Shown one piece after another: positions 36,095-43,770 of a stretch of DNA of 64,000 nt (position 1 is the stretch's first letter; each line of letters begins with the position of its first letter). This DNA is from Faecalicatena contorta. GTDB lineage: Bacteria; Bacillota; Clostridia; Lachnospirales; Lachnospiraceae. The notes under the pieces are model-generated. The model did not search any database. It saw only the letters and a program-made list of their open reading frames with translations, and had not been told where the DNA came from. The position numbers and the translations under genes are program-made. The stretch is from positions 62,001-126,000 of the forward strand of contig NZ_JAFBIY010000004.1 in assembly GCF_021531975.1 (NCBI RefSeq), in the 5' to 3' direction.

Positions 36095-37362
36095 AAAAAG
36101 AAACATTTGTAACGAAGGAACAACTGGAAGAGATTGTAAAAGAATATCCGACACCATTTCATTTATATGATGAAAAAGGTATCCGAAAAAATATACAGGC
36201 ATTGAAAGAAGCTTTTTCCTGGAATCCGGGATATAAAGAGTATTTTGCCGTGAAAGCAACGCCGAATCCGTTTCTGATTAATATTTTAAGAGAGTATGGC
36301 TGTGGATGTGACTGTTCTTCTTATACAGAATTAATGCTTTCAGAAGCAATTGGAGCAAAAGGCGATGACATTATGTTTTCTTCCAACGATACACCAGCGG
36401 AAGAGTATGTCTATGCAGAAAAGCTTGGAGCAGTGATTAATCTGGATGATATTACCCATATTGATTTTCTGGAGAAGACGATCGGACATATTCCGGAGAC
36501 CATAAGCTGCCGCTATAATCCGGGCGGACTTTTTAAGATCAGTAATGACATTATGGATAATCCGGGCGATGCCAAGTATGGTATGACGACAGAGCAGCTT
36601 TTTGAGGCGTTTAAAACATTAAAAAGCAAAGGTGCGAAGGAGTTTGGTATTCATGCATTTCTTGCAAGTAATACTGTGACAAATGAATATTATCCAATGC
36701 TTGCCAAGGTACTTTTTGAAGTGGCTGTGAAGCTTAAGAAAGAGACAGGAGCACATATTAAATTTATCAACCTTTCCGGTGGTATAGGTATCCCTTATAC
36801 ACCGGATCAGGAACCGAATGATATTCGTGCGATTGGAGAAGGTGTTCGCAGAGTTTATGAAGAGGTGCTTGTGCCTGCAGGAATGGGTGATGTAGCAATT
36901 TATACTGAGCTCGGACGTTTTATGATGGGACCATATGGATGTCTGGTAACAAAAGCCATTCATGAGAAGCATACGCATAAAGAATATATCGGTGTGGATG
37001 CCTGTGCTGTTAATCTGATGCGTCCGGCAATGTATGGAGCATATCATCATATAACAGTTATGGGTAAAGAAGACCTGCCATGTGATCACAAATATGATGT
37101 GACAGGCTCTCTTTGCGAAAATAATGATAAGTTTGCGATAGACCGTATGCTTCCGAAGGTTGATATTGGTGATCTGCTTGTGATCCATGATACAGGAGCG
37201 CATGGATTTGCCATGGGATATAATTACAATGGTAAATTAAAATCTGCAGAGCTCCTTTTAAAAGAAGATGGATCTGTGCAGCTGATTCGAAGAGCAGAGA
37301 CGCCTGCAGATTATTTTGCAACCTTTGACTGCTTTGAAATTGGAGAGAAATTGTTAAAATAG
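36091..37362 (+). CDS. lysA: Diaminopimelate decarboxylase-like PLP enzyme
   Basis: A fold-III PLP decarboxylase of 423 residues. PLP Lys55 is in YFAVKATPNP, the glycine-rich phosphate loop in LSGGIGIPY (about 231-239) and the catalytic Cys342 in GSLCENNDKFA, as in diaminopimelate and ornithine/arginine decarboxylases. The YFAVKATPNP and HDTGAHGFAMGYNYNG text agrees best with diaminopimelate decarboxylase, the last step to lysine. No other lysine genes are adjacent, so a related amino-acid substrate is possible. Translationally coupled to the TrmB-like gene. Confidence 0.85.
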   Translation: MKKETFVTKEQLEEIVKEYPTPFHLYDEKGIRKNIQALKEAFSWNPGYKEYFAVKATPNPFLINILREYGCGCDCSSYTELMLSEAIGAKGDDIMFSSNDTPAEEYVYAEKLGAVINLDDITHIDFLEKTIGHIPETISCRYNPGGLFKISNDIMDNPGDAKYGMTTEQLFEAFKTLKSKGAKEFGIHAFLASNTVTNEYYPMLAKVLFEVAVKLKKETGAHIKFINLSGGIGIPYTPDQEPNDIRAIGEGVRRVYEEVLVPAGMGDVAIYTELGRFMMGPYGCLVTKAIHEKHTHKEYIGVDACAVNLMRPAMYGAYHHITVMGKEDLPCDHKYDVTGSLCENNDKFAIDRMLPKVDIGDLLVIHDTGAHGFAMGYNYNGKLKSAELLLKEDGSVQLIRRAETPADYFATFDCFEIGEKLLK

Positions 37363-37365
37363 ATG

Positions 37366-37394
37366 TTGTAATTATTAGAACGGTATGATATAAT
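37366..37394 (+). promoter_or_regulatory. Promoter of tRNA-Leu
   Basis: TTGTAA (37366-37371), a 17-base spacer and TATAAT (37389-37394), 27 bases before the mature tRNA end. Confidence 0.75.
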
Positions 37395-37421
37395 TTATCT
37401 CGGCTTTGAAAGTCGAGATAA
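37395..37421 (+). promoter_or_regulatory. Near-perfect palindrome between the promoter and tRNA-Leu
   Basis: TTATCTCGGCTTT and AAAGTCGAGATAA pair over 13 positions (one G-U) around a single G at 37408. It directly follows the -10 box and abuts the first base of the tRNA. It could be a DNA operator or a hairpin in the precursor that guides 5' processing. Confidence 0.6.
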
Positions 37422-37504
37422 GCGGATGTGGCGGAATGGCAGACGCATCAGACTCAAAATCTGACGTGGGCGACTACGTGCGGGTTCAAGTCCCGCCATC
37501 CGCA
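37422..37504 (+). tRNA. tRNA-Leu (anticodon CAA)
   Basis: An 83-base cloverleaf. The acceptor GCGGATG (37422-37428) pairs with CATCCGC (37497-37503), with A as discriminator. The anticodon stem TCAGA/TCTGA carries the loop CTCAAAA, giving CAA for UUG codons. A long variable arm (CGTGGGCGACTACGTG) marks a class II tRNA, and GGGTTCAAGTCCC is the T arm. The 3' CCA is not encoded. Confidence 0.95.
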
Positions 37505-37520
37505 TTACAACTATGAGGGA

Positions 37521-37554
37521 AACAGCAGTAAATTATTTTATACTGCTGTTTTTT
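37521..37554 (+). terminator. Terminator after tRNA-Leu
   Basis: AACAGCAGTA (37521-37530) and TACTGCTGTT (37541-37550) are perfect arms around a 10-base loop, followed by a T-run. Confidence 0.9.
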
Positions 37555-37582
37555 GTACATTAGGAGAAGGGAGAGAAGTACG

Positions 37583-39268
37583 GTGGGATTTAGAGTGAAG
37601 GACATGCTCGCAATGAGCCTTTTCAGTGAGTCACAGCTTCTTGGGGGAGAGGCTGGACTTAACCAGGATATCAGGGGGGTTACGATCATTGAAGCACCGG
37701 ATATTGTCAGATTTATTAATGGCGGGGAGGTGCTTTTGACAAGCTTTTATGCTTTTCAGCTTTGTACTCCTTCGGAATTTCAGGAGTATCTGGATGAACT
37801 GGCAAAGAAAAAAATCAGTGCAATTGCTGTGAAACGCGGACGAAATGTAGAGTATATGGAAGAGAAACTAAGCAGGCTTCTTATCTTTGCTGAAAAACAG
37901 TCGATTCCGGTAGTGGAGATTCCATTTGCACTTTCATTTCGTGATATTTTGAAAGAAGTTATGGAACGACTTTCCAATGAAGAAGTCATTCGACTGAAAT
38001 ACTTTAAAACGACACATGATAACTTCACCGCGCTTTTGCTTACACGGCATTCTGTGGCAAACGGAATATTACGCATTCTCAAGGTGCTGGAAAAGCTTAT
38101 TGGTAATCCGGTAGCGTTGTTCAACCAGAATATGGAATGTGTGATGACGACGGATGAACGGGTATCAGAGCTTCGGCTTGCAGATGATATAGAAGAATAT
38201 ACACCAGAGATTTATTCTAATCATGTATATCTGAAGCAGATGACTCATGTAAAGAATGATGAAAAAATATACAGACAGTCACTTGTTCGGTTGAATGTTA
38301 TGTATAATGTTACGATGTATCTTGCGATTACGGAGTGTAACAGCCCTCTTGGAGATATGGATTATATTGCGATCGAGAATGCGGTTACGGCCCTCAGACA
38401 GGAACTGTTCCGTCAGCAGTCAATTGCTGAACTAGAGAAAAAGTTCCAGAATGACATTATAAATAATATTCTGAATGGGAAAATCAATTCCAGACAGGAG
38501 CTGCAAAGGGATATTCGATTACTGGGTATTCCGCTTGATGGACATTATCGGGTTATTGTATTTAATCTGAGACATGAAAAAGATGATGCTATCGAAGACA
38601 TGAATGACAAAGTCAAATATGTCAATCTTCTGTTTAATTCGGTTGTCTCTGAATTTGCTGATGTAAAAGTGCAGAACGATATGGATACGGTGATCATGAT
38701 CCAGCAGGTGAAAAAAGATCAGAAATCAGAAGAATATCGTAAGGAACTGAGAGAGGCTGTAAAAGCAGTTCAGAAAAAAATTGTAGCAGAGAATAAACAT
38801 TTAAGAGTACGTGCCGGTGCCGGAAAAGAGGTTGATGGAGCGTGGAAAATATCCGAAAGCTTCAAAGAGGCAGAAGATGCACTGATGTTTATTGATATTC
38901 TGGGAGAAGATAATAACGATAAGCAGTCTCGCGTTATGCTTTTTTCAGATATGGGAATATTCAAATTGCTCTGTCAGCTGGATGATAAGGAAAGACTTCT
39001 GGAATATGTGCCGGAATCACTTCAGAAATTATACAATTATAGGAAGCAGCAAAGACAGGATCTTCTGATTACATTAAAGACATATCTGGACCATAATCAG
39101 AATCTCACAAGAACAGCACAGGATCTGTTTGTTCATTATAAGACTGCTGCCTATCGAATCGAGAGGATTACGGAGATTACAGGAATAGATTTTGATAATC
39201 CGAATGAAGTGCTGGCGGTAAGAATTGGTCTTGTGGTGTACAAGATGATAGAAAATTTAAACAAATAG
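37583..39268 (+). CDS. PucR-family transcriptional regulator
   Basis: A 561-residue regulator starting at the GTG at 37583 after GGGAG; an in-frame upstream extension overlaps the tRNA terminator. The N-terminal PucR domain (about 1-120) opens with VKDMLAMSLFSESQLLGG and includes IIEAPDIVRFINGGE. A GGDEF-like middle (about 290-430) precedes the C-terminal helix-turn-helix, with LITLKTYLDHNQNLTRTAQDLFVHYKTAAYRIERI in parts. In Bacillus PucR controls purine and allantoin breakdown. Here it faces an amidohydrolase/oxidase/ETF cluster that it probably controls. Confidence 0.88.
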   Translation: MGFRVKDMLAMSLFSESQLLGGEAGLNQDIRGVTIIEAPDIVRFINGGEVLLTSFYAFQLCTPSEFQEYLDELAKKKISAIAVKRGRNVEYMEEKLSRLLIFAEKQSIPVVEIPFALSFRDILKEVMERLSNEEVIRLKYFKTTHDNFTALLLTRHSVANGILRILKVLEKLIGNPVALFNQNMECVMTTDERVSELRLADDIEEYTPEIYSNHVYLKQMTHVKNDEKIYRQSLVRLNVMYNVTMYLAITECNSPLGDMDYIAIENAVTALRQELFRQQSIAELEKKFQNDIINNILNGKINSRQELQRDIRLLGIPLDGHYRVIVFNLRHEKDDAIEDMNDKVKYVNLLFNSVVSEFADVKVQNDMDTVIMIQQVKKDQKSEEYRKELREAVKAVQKKIVAENKHLRVRAGAGKEVDGAWKISESFKEAEDALMFIDILGEDNNDKQSRVMLFSDMGIFKLLCQLDDKERLLEYVPESLQKLYNYRKQQRQDLLITLKTYLDHNQNLTRTAQDLFVHYKTAAYRIERITEITGIDFDNPNEVLAVRIGLVVYKMIENLNK

Positions 39269-39273
39269 GTAAG

Positions 39274-39320
39274 AAAGAGATACAAATTGTCCAAAATGGA
39301 TAATTCGTATCTCTTTTTTT
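39274..39320 (+). terminator. Terminator after the PucR gene
   Basis: AAAGAGATAC (39274-39283) pairs with GTATCTCTTT (39307-39316). The interior AATT/AATT and TCC/GGA also pair, and a T-run follows. It isolates the regulator from the catabolic genes, which start at 39402. A TATAAT at 39358-39363 is the only promoter hint there; no good -35 is seen, as expected for an activated promoter. Confidence 0.85.
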
Positions 39321-39401
39321 ATCACTTTAATCAGATGAAGTGTGTTAAATATATAACTATAATGTTAAACAAATAACAATAAAGCATGAAAGGAGGAAAA
39401 C

Positions 39402-40637
39402 ATGAAAACAAACCCGAAAAGAGTGATTTCAAGAATAGAAGAAATATATGAATGCGGAAAGCAGGAAGACGGAACTCATACTCGAATGGCATTCTCGAAT
39501 GAGGATGTTAAAGGAAGAAAGCTTTTTACATCCTGGGCAGAGAAACTTGGAATGACTTGCAGAATGGACGAGGCAGGTAACCTGATTGCCCGAATGGACG
39601 GGCAGGACAACAGCCTTCCGGCGATTCTCATGGGTTCGCATCTTGATACAGTGCCTGACGGTGGGAAATACGATGGTGTAACCGGATGTATAGGCGGACT
39701 TGAAGTGTGTGAGGTATTAAAAGAATCCGGATACAAAACAAACCATCCGATTGAGGTTATTGTATTTACTGATGAGGAAGGCTTTCGATTTGGTAAAGGT
39801 TTACTTGGAAGCAGCGCAATCTGTGGACAGGATCCGGATATCAGTGATGATGAACAGGATATTTATGGCGAAACAAGAGAAAAAGTCATGCAGTCATATG
39901 GCATCAAAAGCGAAGATGTACAGAAGGCCGCAAGAGATCCGGAATCGGTACATTGCTTTATCGAGCTTCATGTTGAACAGGGCGCAAGATTATATAAGAC
40001 AAATACATCTGTTGGAGTCGTATCTTCTATAGCTGGAGTTAACCGCTATGAAATCACAGTTACCGGTGAAGCAAATCATGCCGGAAGTACAGCAATGGCG
40101 GATCGCAGGGATGCACTTGTGGCAGCCGCCGGATTTATTAACAAAGTACCAGAGGTTACAGCAGAATATGGAAATGATTTTACGGTCGCAACTGTAGGCA
40201 CCATAAAAGTAACACCACATTCTGTCAATGTAATTCCAGGCACCTGCACTTTCAGCCTGGAAATCAGAGATCAGGATCAGAAGATCATGACTCTGATTGA
40301 ACAAAAACTGCAGGATATCCTCGGGGACATCTGTAAAAAATATGGAGTTTCTTATACATTTGTCCCCACATCCTTCCATGAACCGGCTCCAATGTCGGAA
40401 TGGGTAAAAGGAAGTATAGAAGATGCCATTAAGGGAATGGGCATTGACTATAGCATAATTCCAAGCGGAGCATTTCATGACTCACTGATCATGACGAGCG
40501 TTTTTCCAACCGGAATGATTTTTGTTCCGAGTGAAAAGGGAATCAGTCATTCGCGCTATGAGTACACAAAGGCGGAAGACATTGAAAAAGGATGCAATGT
40601 ACTGCTCCAGACGATATTAAAAGTAGACAAATCTTAA
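39402..40637 (+). CDS. M20-family amidohydrolase (N-carbamoyl-L-amino-acid hydrolase/allantoate amidohydrolase type)
   Basis: A 411-residue zinc hydrolase of the HyuC/AllC group. Metal-ligand positions are visible: His80 and Asp91 (GSHLDTVPDGGKYDG), Glu126 (TDEEGFRF), His190 (ELHVEQG) and His383 (GISHSRYEY). A dimerisation domain lies at about 210-330. Members cleave the carbamoyl group from N-carbamoyl amino acids, allantoate or ureidoglycolate, releasing ammonia and CO2. The substrate cannot be chosen by eye. It heads a run of four same-strand genes ending in etfA, behind a PucR regulator. Confidence 0.85.
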   Translation: MKTNPKRVISRIEEIYECGKQEDGTHTRMAFSNEDVKGRKLFTSWAEKLGMTCRMDEAGNLIARMDGQDNSLPAILMGSHLDTVPDGGKYDGVTGCIGGLEVCEVLKESGYKTNHPIEVIVFTDEEGFRFGKGLLGSSAICGQDPDISDDEQDIYGETREKVMQSYGIKSEDVQKAARDPESVHCFIELHVEQGARLYKTNTSVGVVSSIAGVNRYEITVTGEANHAGSTAMADRRDALVAAAGFINKVPEVTAEYGNDFTVATVGTIKVTPHSVNVIPGTCTFSLEIRDQDQKIMTLIEQKLQDILGDICKKYGVSYTFVPTSFHEPAPMSEWVKGSIEDAIKGMGIDYSIIPSGAFHDSLIMTSVFPTGMIFVPSEKGISHSRYEYTKAEDIEKGCNVLLQTILKVDKS

Positions 40638-40662
40638 AAGAAGAGAAAGGGAAGGTAACACT

Positions 40663-41823
40663 ATGGCAAAGAAAAAAATTGGTATTATCGGCGGAGGTAT
40701 CTCCGGAACAGCACTTGGCTATCATCTGAGCCTTTATGATGGAGAAGCAGAAATTACAGTATTTGAGAAGGACACGATTGGCGGAGCTTCTACAGCAAAA
40801 TCAGCAGGAACAGTATGTCTTTTTGATGATTCTATCAAAAACAGATACTGGGATGTAAGACTTTATGGATTTGAGTCATATCTGAAAATGGAAGCAGAAG
40901 AAAAAGGCTCTGCTGGTTTTGATAAAACGGGTACACTCGTTGTTGCAACAAACGAAGAGGTAGAAAAAGTAATTAAAACAGGTATTGCGCTTGCAAAAGC
41001 AGCAGGTTATACAGGAGAATACATCACAGACAAGGACAGAATTAAAGAAATTCTTCCTGACATTTCCACAGAAAATATTCTTGGTGCTGGTTACACAGCA
41101 GATGACGGATATTTTGACGGAACAATGATTTCAAATACATACGCTAAGAAAATGCAGAAAAATGGCGGCGTTATTAAGACAGGCGTAAAAGTTACAGAAG
41201 TAAAAGTAGAAAACAATAAAGTAACAGGACTTAAGACAGATGATGGTGCAGATTATGACTTTGATGTAGTTGTTGACTGTACTGGCCCATGGAGCAAATT
41301 CACAGGTGAACTGGTTGGCCTTGATGTACCGATCTGGCATACAAAAGCAGAAGCCTTTTTCTTATGCCCTCCGGGAAAGAAGCTTGACTATACCTTCCCG
41401 GTATTGAAATATCCGGAATTTTATGGACTGAGAGCCGGAGATAATATCTTCATCTGTAAATCACATCTGTCTATGGATCTGAATAATCCGATGCATGCAG
41501 GACAGTGGGATCCGGACAAATTGCCGGCAACCGGCGGAACAGATGATTACTTTATTGATTTCCTTCTGGATCAGCTGGAAGCAAAAGTTCCTGGAATTGT
41601 GGACAGTGGACTTGTTTCTTCCTGGTTATCCTATCGTGCAGAGCCAAAGGATTTCTGGCCAATTCTCGGTGAAACACCGGTTGAAGGCTATATGCTGGCA
41701 ACAGGATATGGCGGAAATGGTGTGATTGAAGCACCTGCAGCAAGCCGTGACCTTGCAAAACTGATCATGCGCGGCGAAATGACACCATTACTGGAAGACT
41801 GGTCATTTAAACGTCTACTGTAA
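40663..41823 (+). CDS. FAD-dependent amine/amino-acid oxidoreductase (DAO family)
   Basis: A 386-residue flavoprotein of the glycine/D-amino-acid/sarcosine oxidase family. The dinucleotide motif GGGISG (10-15) is followed by an acidic strand end (VFEKD) and TAKSAGT, where FAD contacts are expected. VDCTGPWSKF near 205 and the C-terminal ATGYGGNGVIEAPA match the DAO C-terminal FAD motif. With etfB and etfA directly downstream it most likely acts as a dehydrogenase passing electrons to ETF, not oxygen. The substrate is perhaps a secondary or D-amino acid made by the adjacent amidohydrolase; this is inference. Confidence 0.85.
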   Translation: MAKKKIGIIGGGISGTALGYHLSLYDGEAEITVFEKDTIGGASTAKSAGTVCLFDDSIKNRYWDVRLYGFESYLKMEAEEKGSAGFDKTGTLVVATNEEVEKVIKTGIALAKAAGYTGEYITDKDRIKEILPDISTENILGAGYTADDGYFDGTMISNTYAKKMQKNGGVIKTGVKVTEVKVENNKVTGLKTDDGADYDFDVVVDCTGPWSKFTGELVGLDVPIWHTKAEAFFLCPPGKKLDYTFPVLKYPEFYGLRAGDNIFICKSHLSMDLNNPMHAGQWDPDKLPATGGTDDYFIDFLLDQLEAKVPGIVDSGLVSSWLSYRAEPKDFWPILGETPVEGYMLATGYGGNGVIEAPAASRDLAKLIMRGEMTPLLEDWSFKRLL

Positions 41824-41855
41824 AATAGTATTGAATCAATGATTAGGAGGAAACC

Positions 41856-42647
41856 ATGAATATAGCAGTTCTTATTAAACAGGTTCCTGTTTCGAATGAT
41901 GTATCTGTGGATCCTGAGACACATGCACTGGTGCGTGCAAGTTCCGAAGGAATGATCAATCCGGCAGATTTAAATGCGATTGAAGAAGCAATGTGCCTGA
42001 AGGAACAGACAGATGGAAAAGTTGTAGTATTTACGATGGGACCACCGGATGCAGAAAAAGCACTCAGAGATGCCATGGCTCTTGGATGTGATGAAAGCTG
42101 CCTGATTACGGACCGTATCGTTGCAGGAGGCGATACGATCGCAACAGCCAGAGTGCTTGCCAGGGCAATTGAAAAATATGGTGAATTCGATCTTATCTTA
42201 TGCGGTGCGCTGTCTGCAGACGGCGCAACCGGACAGGTAGGAGCCATGGTAGCCGAATGTCTGGATATTCCACATGTGGCAGAAATTCAGGATATGAGTT
42301 ATGACGAAACTGTAGCAGATAAAATAGAAGTAATCAAAAAGGTACATGATAAAAAATTAAGAATCAGATGTGCACTTCCGGCAGTATTATCTGTGAATTT
42401 TGGAAGTAATGAACCTCGTCTTGCAACACTTCGTTCCAAGCGTGCAGCCAAGGCCAAACCGCTTATGACATATACAAATGCGGATCTTGGCTTTTCACCG
42501 GATGAAGTGGGAATTGCAGGTTCACCGACGATTGTAGTCGATTCCTTTGAACCGGATGTATCCAGAAAGGCAGTCATGCTTCATGGAACTCCGGAAGAAC
42601 TGGCAAAGAAGCTGTATGATCTGATTGAAGAAGAGAAAGGAAAATAA
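41856..42647 (+). CDS. etfB: Electron transfer flavoprotein, beta subunit
   Basis: EtfB, 263 residues, beginning MNIAVLIKQVPVS, a hallmark of the family. The AMP/FAD-binding loop region ADGATGQVG (about 126-134) and the recognition area PRLATLRSKRAAKAKPL (about 187-203) are present. AGGAGG precedes the ATG. The partner etfA follows after 3 bases. The pair shuttles electrons from the upstream FAD enzyme to an acceptor that is not encoded nearby. Confidence 0.95.
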   Translation: MNIAVLIKQVPVSNDVSVDPETHALVRASSEGMINPADLNAIEEAMCLKEQTDGKVVVFTMGPPDAEKALRDAMALGCDESCLITDRIVAGGDTIATARVLARAIEKYGEFDLILCGALSADGATGQVGAMVAECLDIPHVAEIQDMSYDETVADKIEVIKKVHDKKLRIRCALPAVLSVNFGSNEPRLATLRSKRAAKAKPLMTYTNADLGFSPDEVGIAGSPTIVVDSFEPDVSRKAVMLHGTPEELAKKLYDLIEEEKGK

Positions 42648-42650
42648 CCG

Positions 42651-43634
42651 ATGGCTAATGGAATTTGTGTTTATGCAGAAAGTTATAATGGTAAATTAGA
42701 ACCGGTAGCTGCAGAGCTGGTTTCAGCGGCTGAGGAGATAAAAAAGATAACTGGTGAACCGATACAGGCAGTTTTCATATCCGATCAGGCAGATGCTCTG
42801 GCAGAAGAGCTGAAAAGGCTGGGTGTAGACGAAATCTATGCTGTACGTGCAGAACGTGACTGTACGCTTCAGGATGATGCACTTGCTCAGACGATGGCAG
42901 ATGCTCTGCAAAGAATACAGCCGACAAGTGTTCTCGTTCCGGCAACACCAGAAGGAAGATCCATTTTCTCCCGTGTTGCGATGAAGCTTGGCTGTGGTAT
43001 GACCGCAGACTGTACAGAGGTTCTGGCAGCCGCAAGAGAAGACGGAACATTTTATATTAAGCAGAATAAACCATCTTTCGGAGAAAATGTTTTCGTAACA
43101 ATCGTAACAAAAGAAGGTGTATATCCGCAGATGATGACAGTGAGACCAGGTGTTTATCAGGCAAAAGAAACTGTGGAAGATACACAGGCAAAGATCGAAT
43201 ATCTGGATGATATTACTGTGGGGGCATCTAAGATTGAAGTGTTAGAAGTAATGCCGGCAGAGAATGAAACAGACAGTATTCTTGGTGCTGAAGTAGTTGT
43301 AGTCGGCGGCAGAGGTGTTCTGGAAGATGATAACTTTGCGCTTCTGAAAGAATTCGCTCAGAAGGTAGGAGGAGCAATCGGTGGAACAAGACCAATGGTG
43401 GATTCAGAAATGATTCCTTTCAATCACCAGATCGGACAGACCGGTCTTACTATCCGGCCAAAGATTTGTATTTCCTTTGGTGTATCCGGCGCAATTCAGC
43501 ACACAGAAGGAATCAAAGATACAAAATTATTTGTTGCAGTAAATACCGATGAGGAGGCAGCTATTTTTAATATTGCTGATTACGGTATCACTGCAGATTT
43601 AAAAGCTGTTTTAGAGAACTATCTTGCTCTCTGA
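42651..43634 (+). CDS. etfA: Electron transfer flavoprotein, alpha subunit
   Basis: EtfA, 327 residues. The C-terminal FAD domain is clear: GGRGVLEDDNF, GGTRPMVDSEMIPFNHQIGQTG and FGVSGAIQHTEGIKD, then VNTDEEAAIFNIADYG. No ferredoxin domain is fused, and whether this ETF bifurcates electrons cannot be decided from its length. It is the last gene of the PucR-linked cluster and is followed by a terminator. Confidence 0.95.
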   Translation: MANGICVYAESYNGKLEPVAAELVSAAEEIKKITGEPIQAVFISDQADALAEELKRLGVDEIYAVRAERDCTLQDDALAQTMADALQRIQPTSVLVPATPEGRSIFSRVAMKLGCGMTADCTEVLAAAREDGTFYIKQNKPSFGENVFVTIVTKEGVYPQMMTVRPGVYQAKETVEDTQAKIEYLDDITVGASKIEVLEVMPAENETDSILGAEVVVVGGRGVLEDDNFALLKEFAQKVGGAIGGTRPMVDSEMIPFNHQIGQTGLTIRPKICISFGVSGAIQHTEGIKDTKLFVAVNTDEEAAIFNIADYGITADLKAVLENYLAL

Positions 43635-43655
43635 ACATATATCCCCAGACGAGAT

Positions 43656-43686
43656 AGCAGTCAGTTTTAATCACTGGCTGCTTTTT
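43656..43686 (+). terminator. Terminator after etfA
   Basis: AGCAGTCAGT (43656-43665) pairs with ACTGGCTGCT (43673-43682), one G-U, 7-base loop, followed by T residues. Confidence 0.85.
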
Positions 43687-43705
43687 CATTTTTCATAGAA
43701 ACAGC

Positions 43706-43734
43706 TTTTAAAAATAAGAAAATTGGTGTATAGT
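43706..43734 (+). promoter_or_regulatory. Possible polA promoter
   Basis: TTTTAA (43706-43711) and TATAGT (43729-43734), 17 bases apart. The -35 is weak, so the call rests mainly on the -10 and its position. Confidence 0.4.
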
Positions 43735-43770
43735 AATAAAGTAATTCAAAAATCAGCATGGAGAAGCAAT

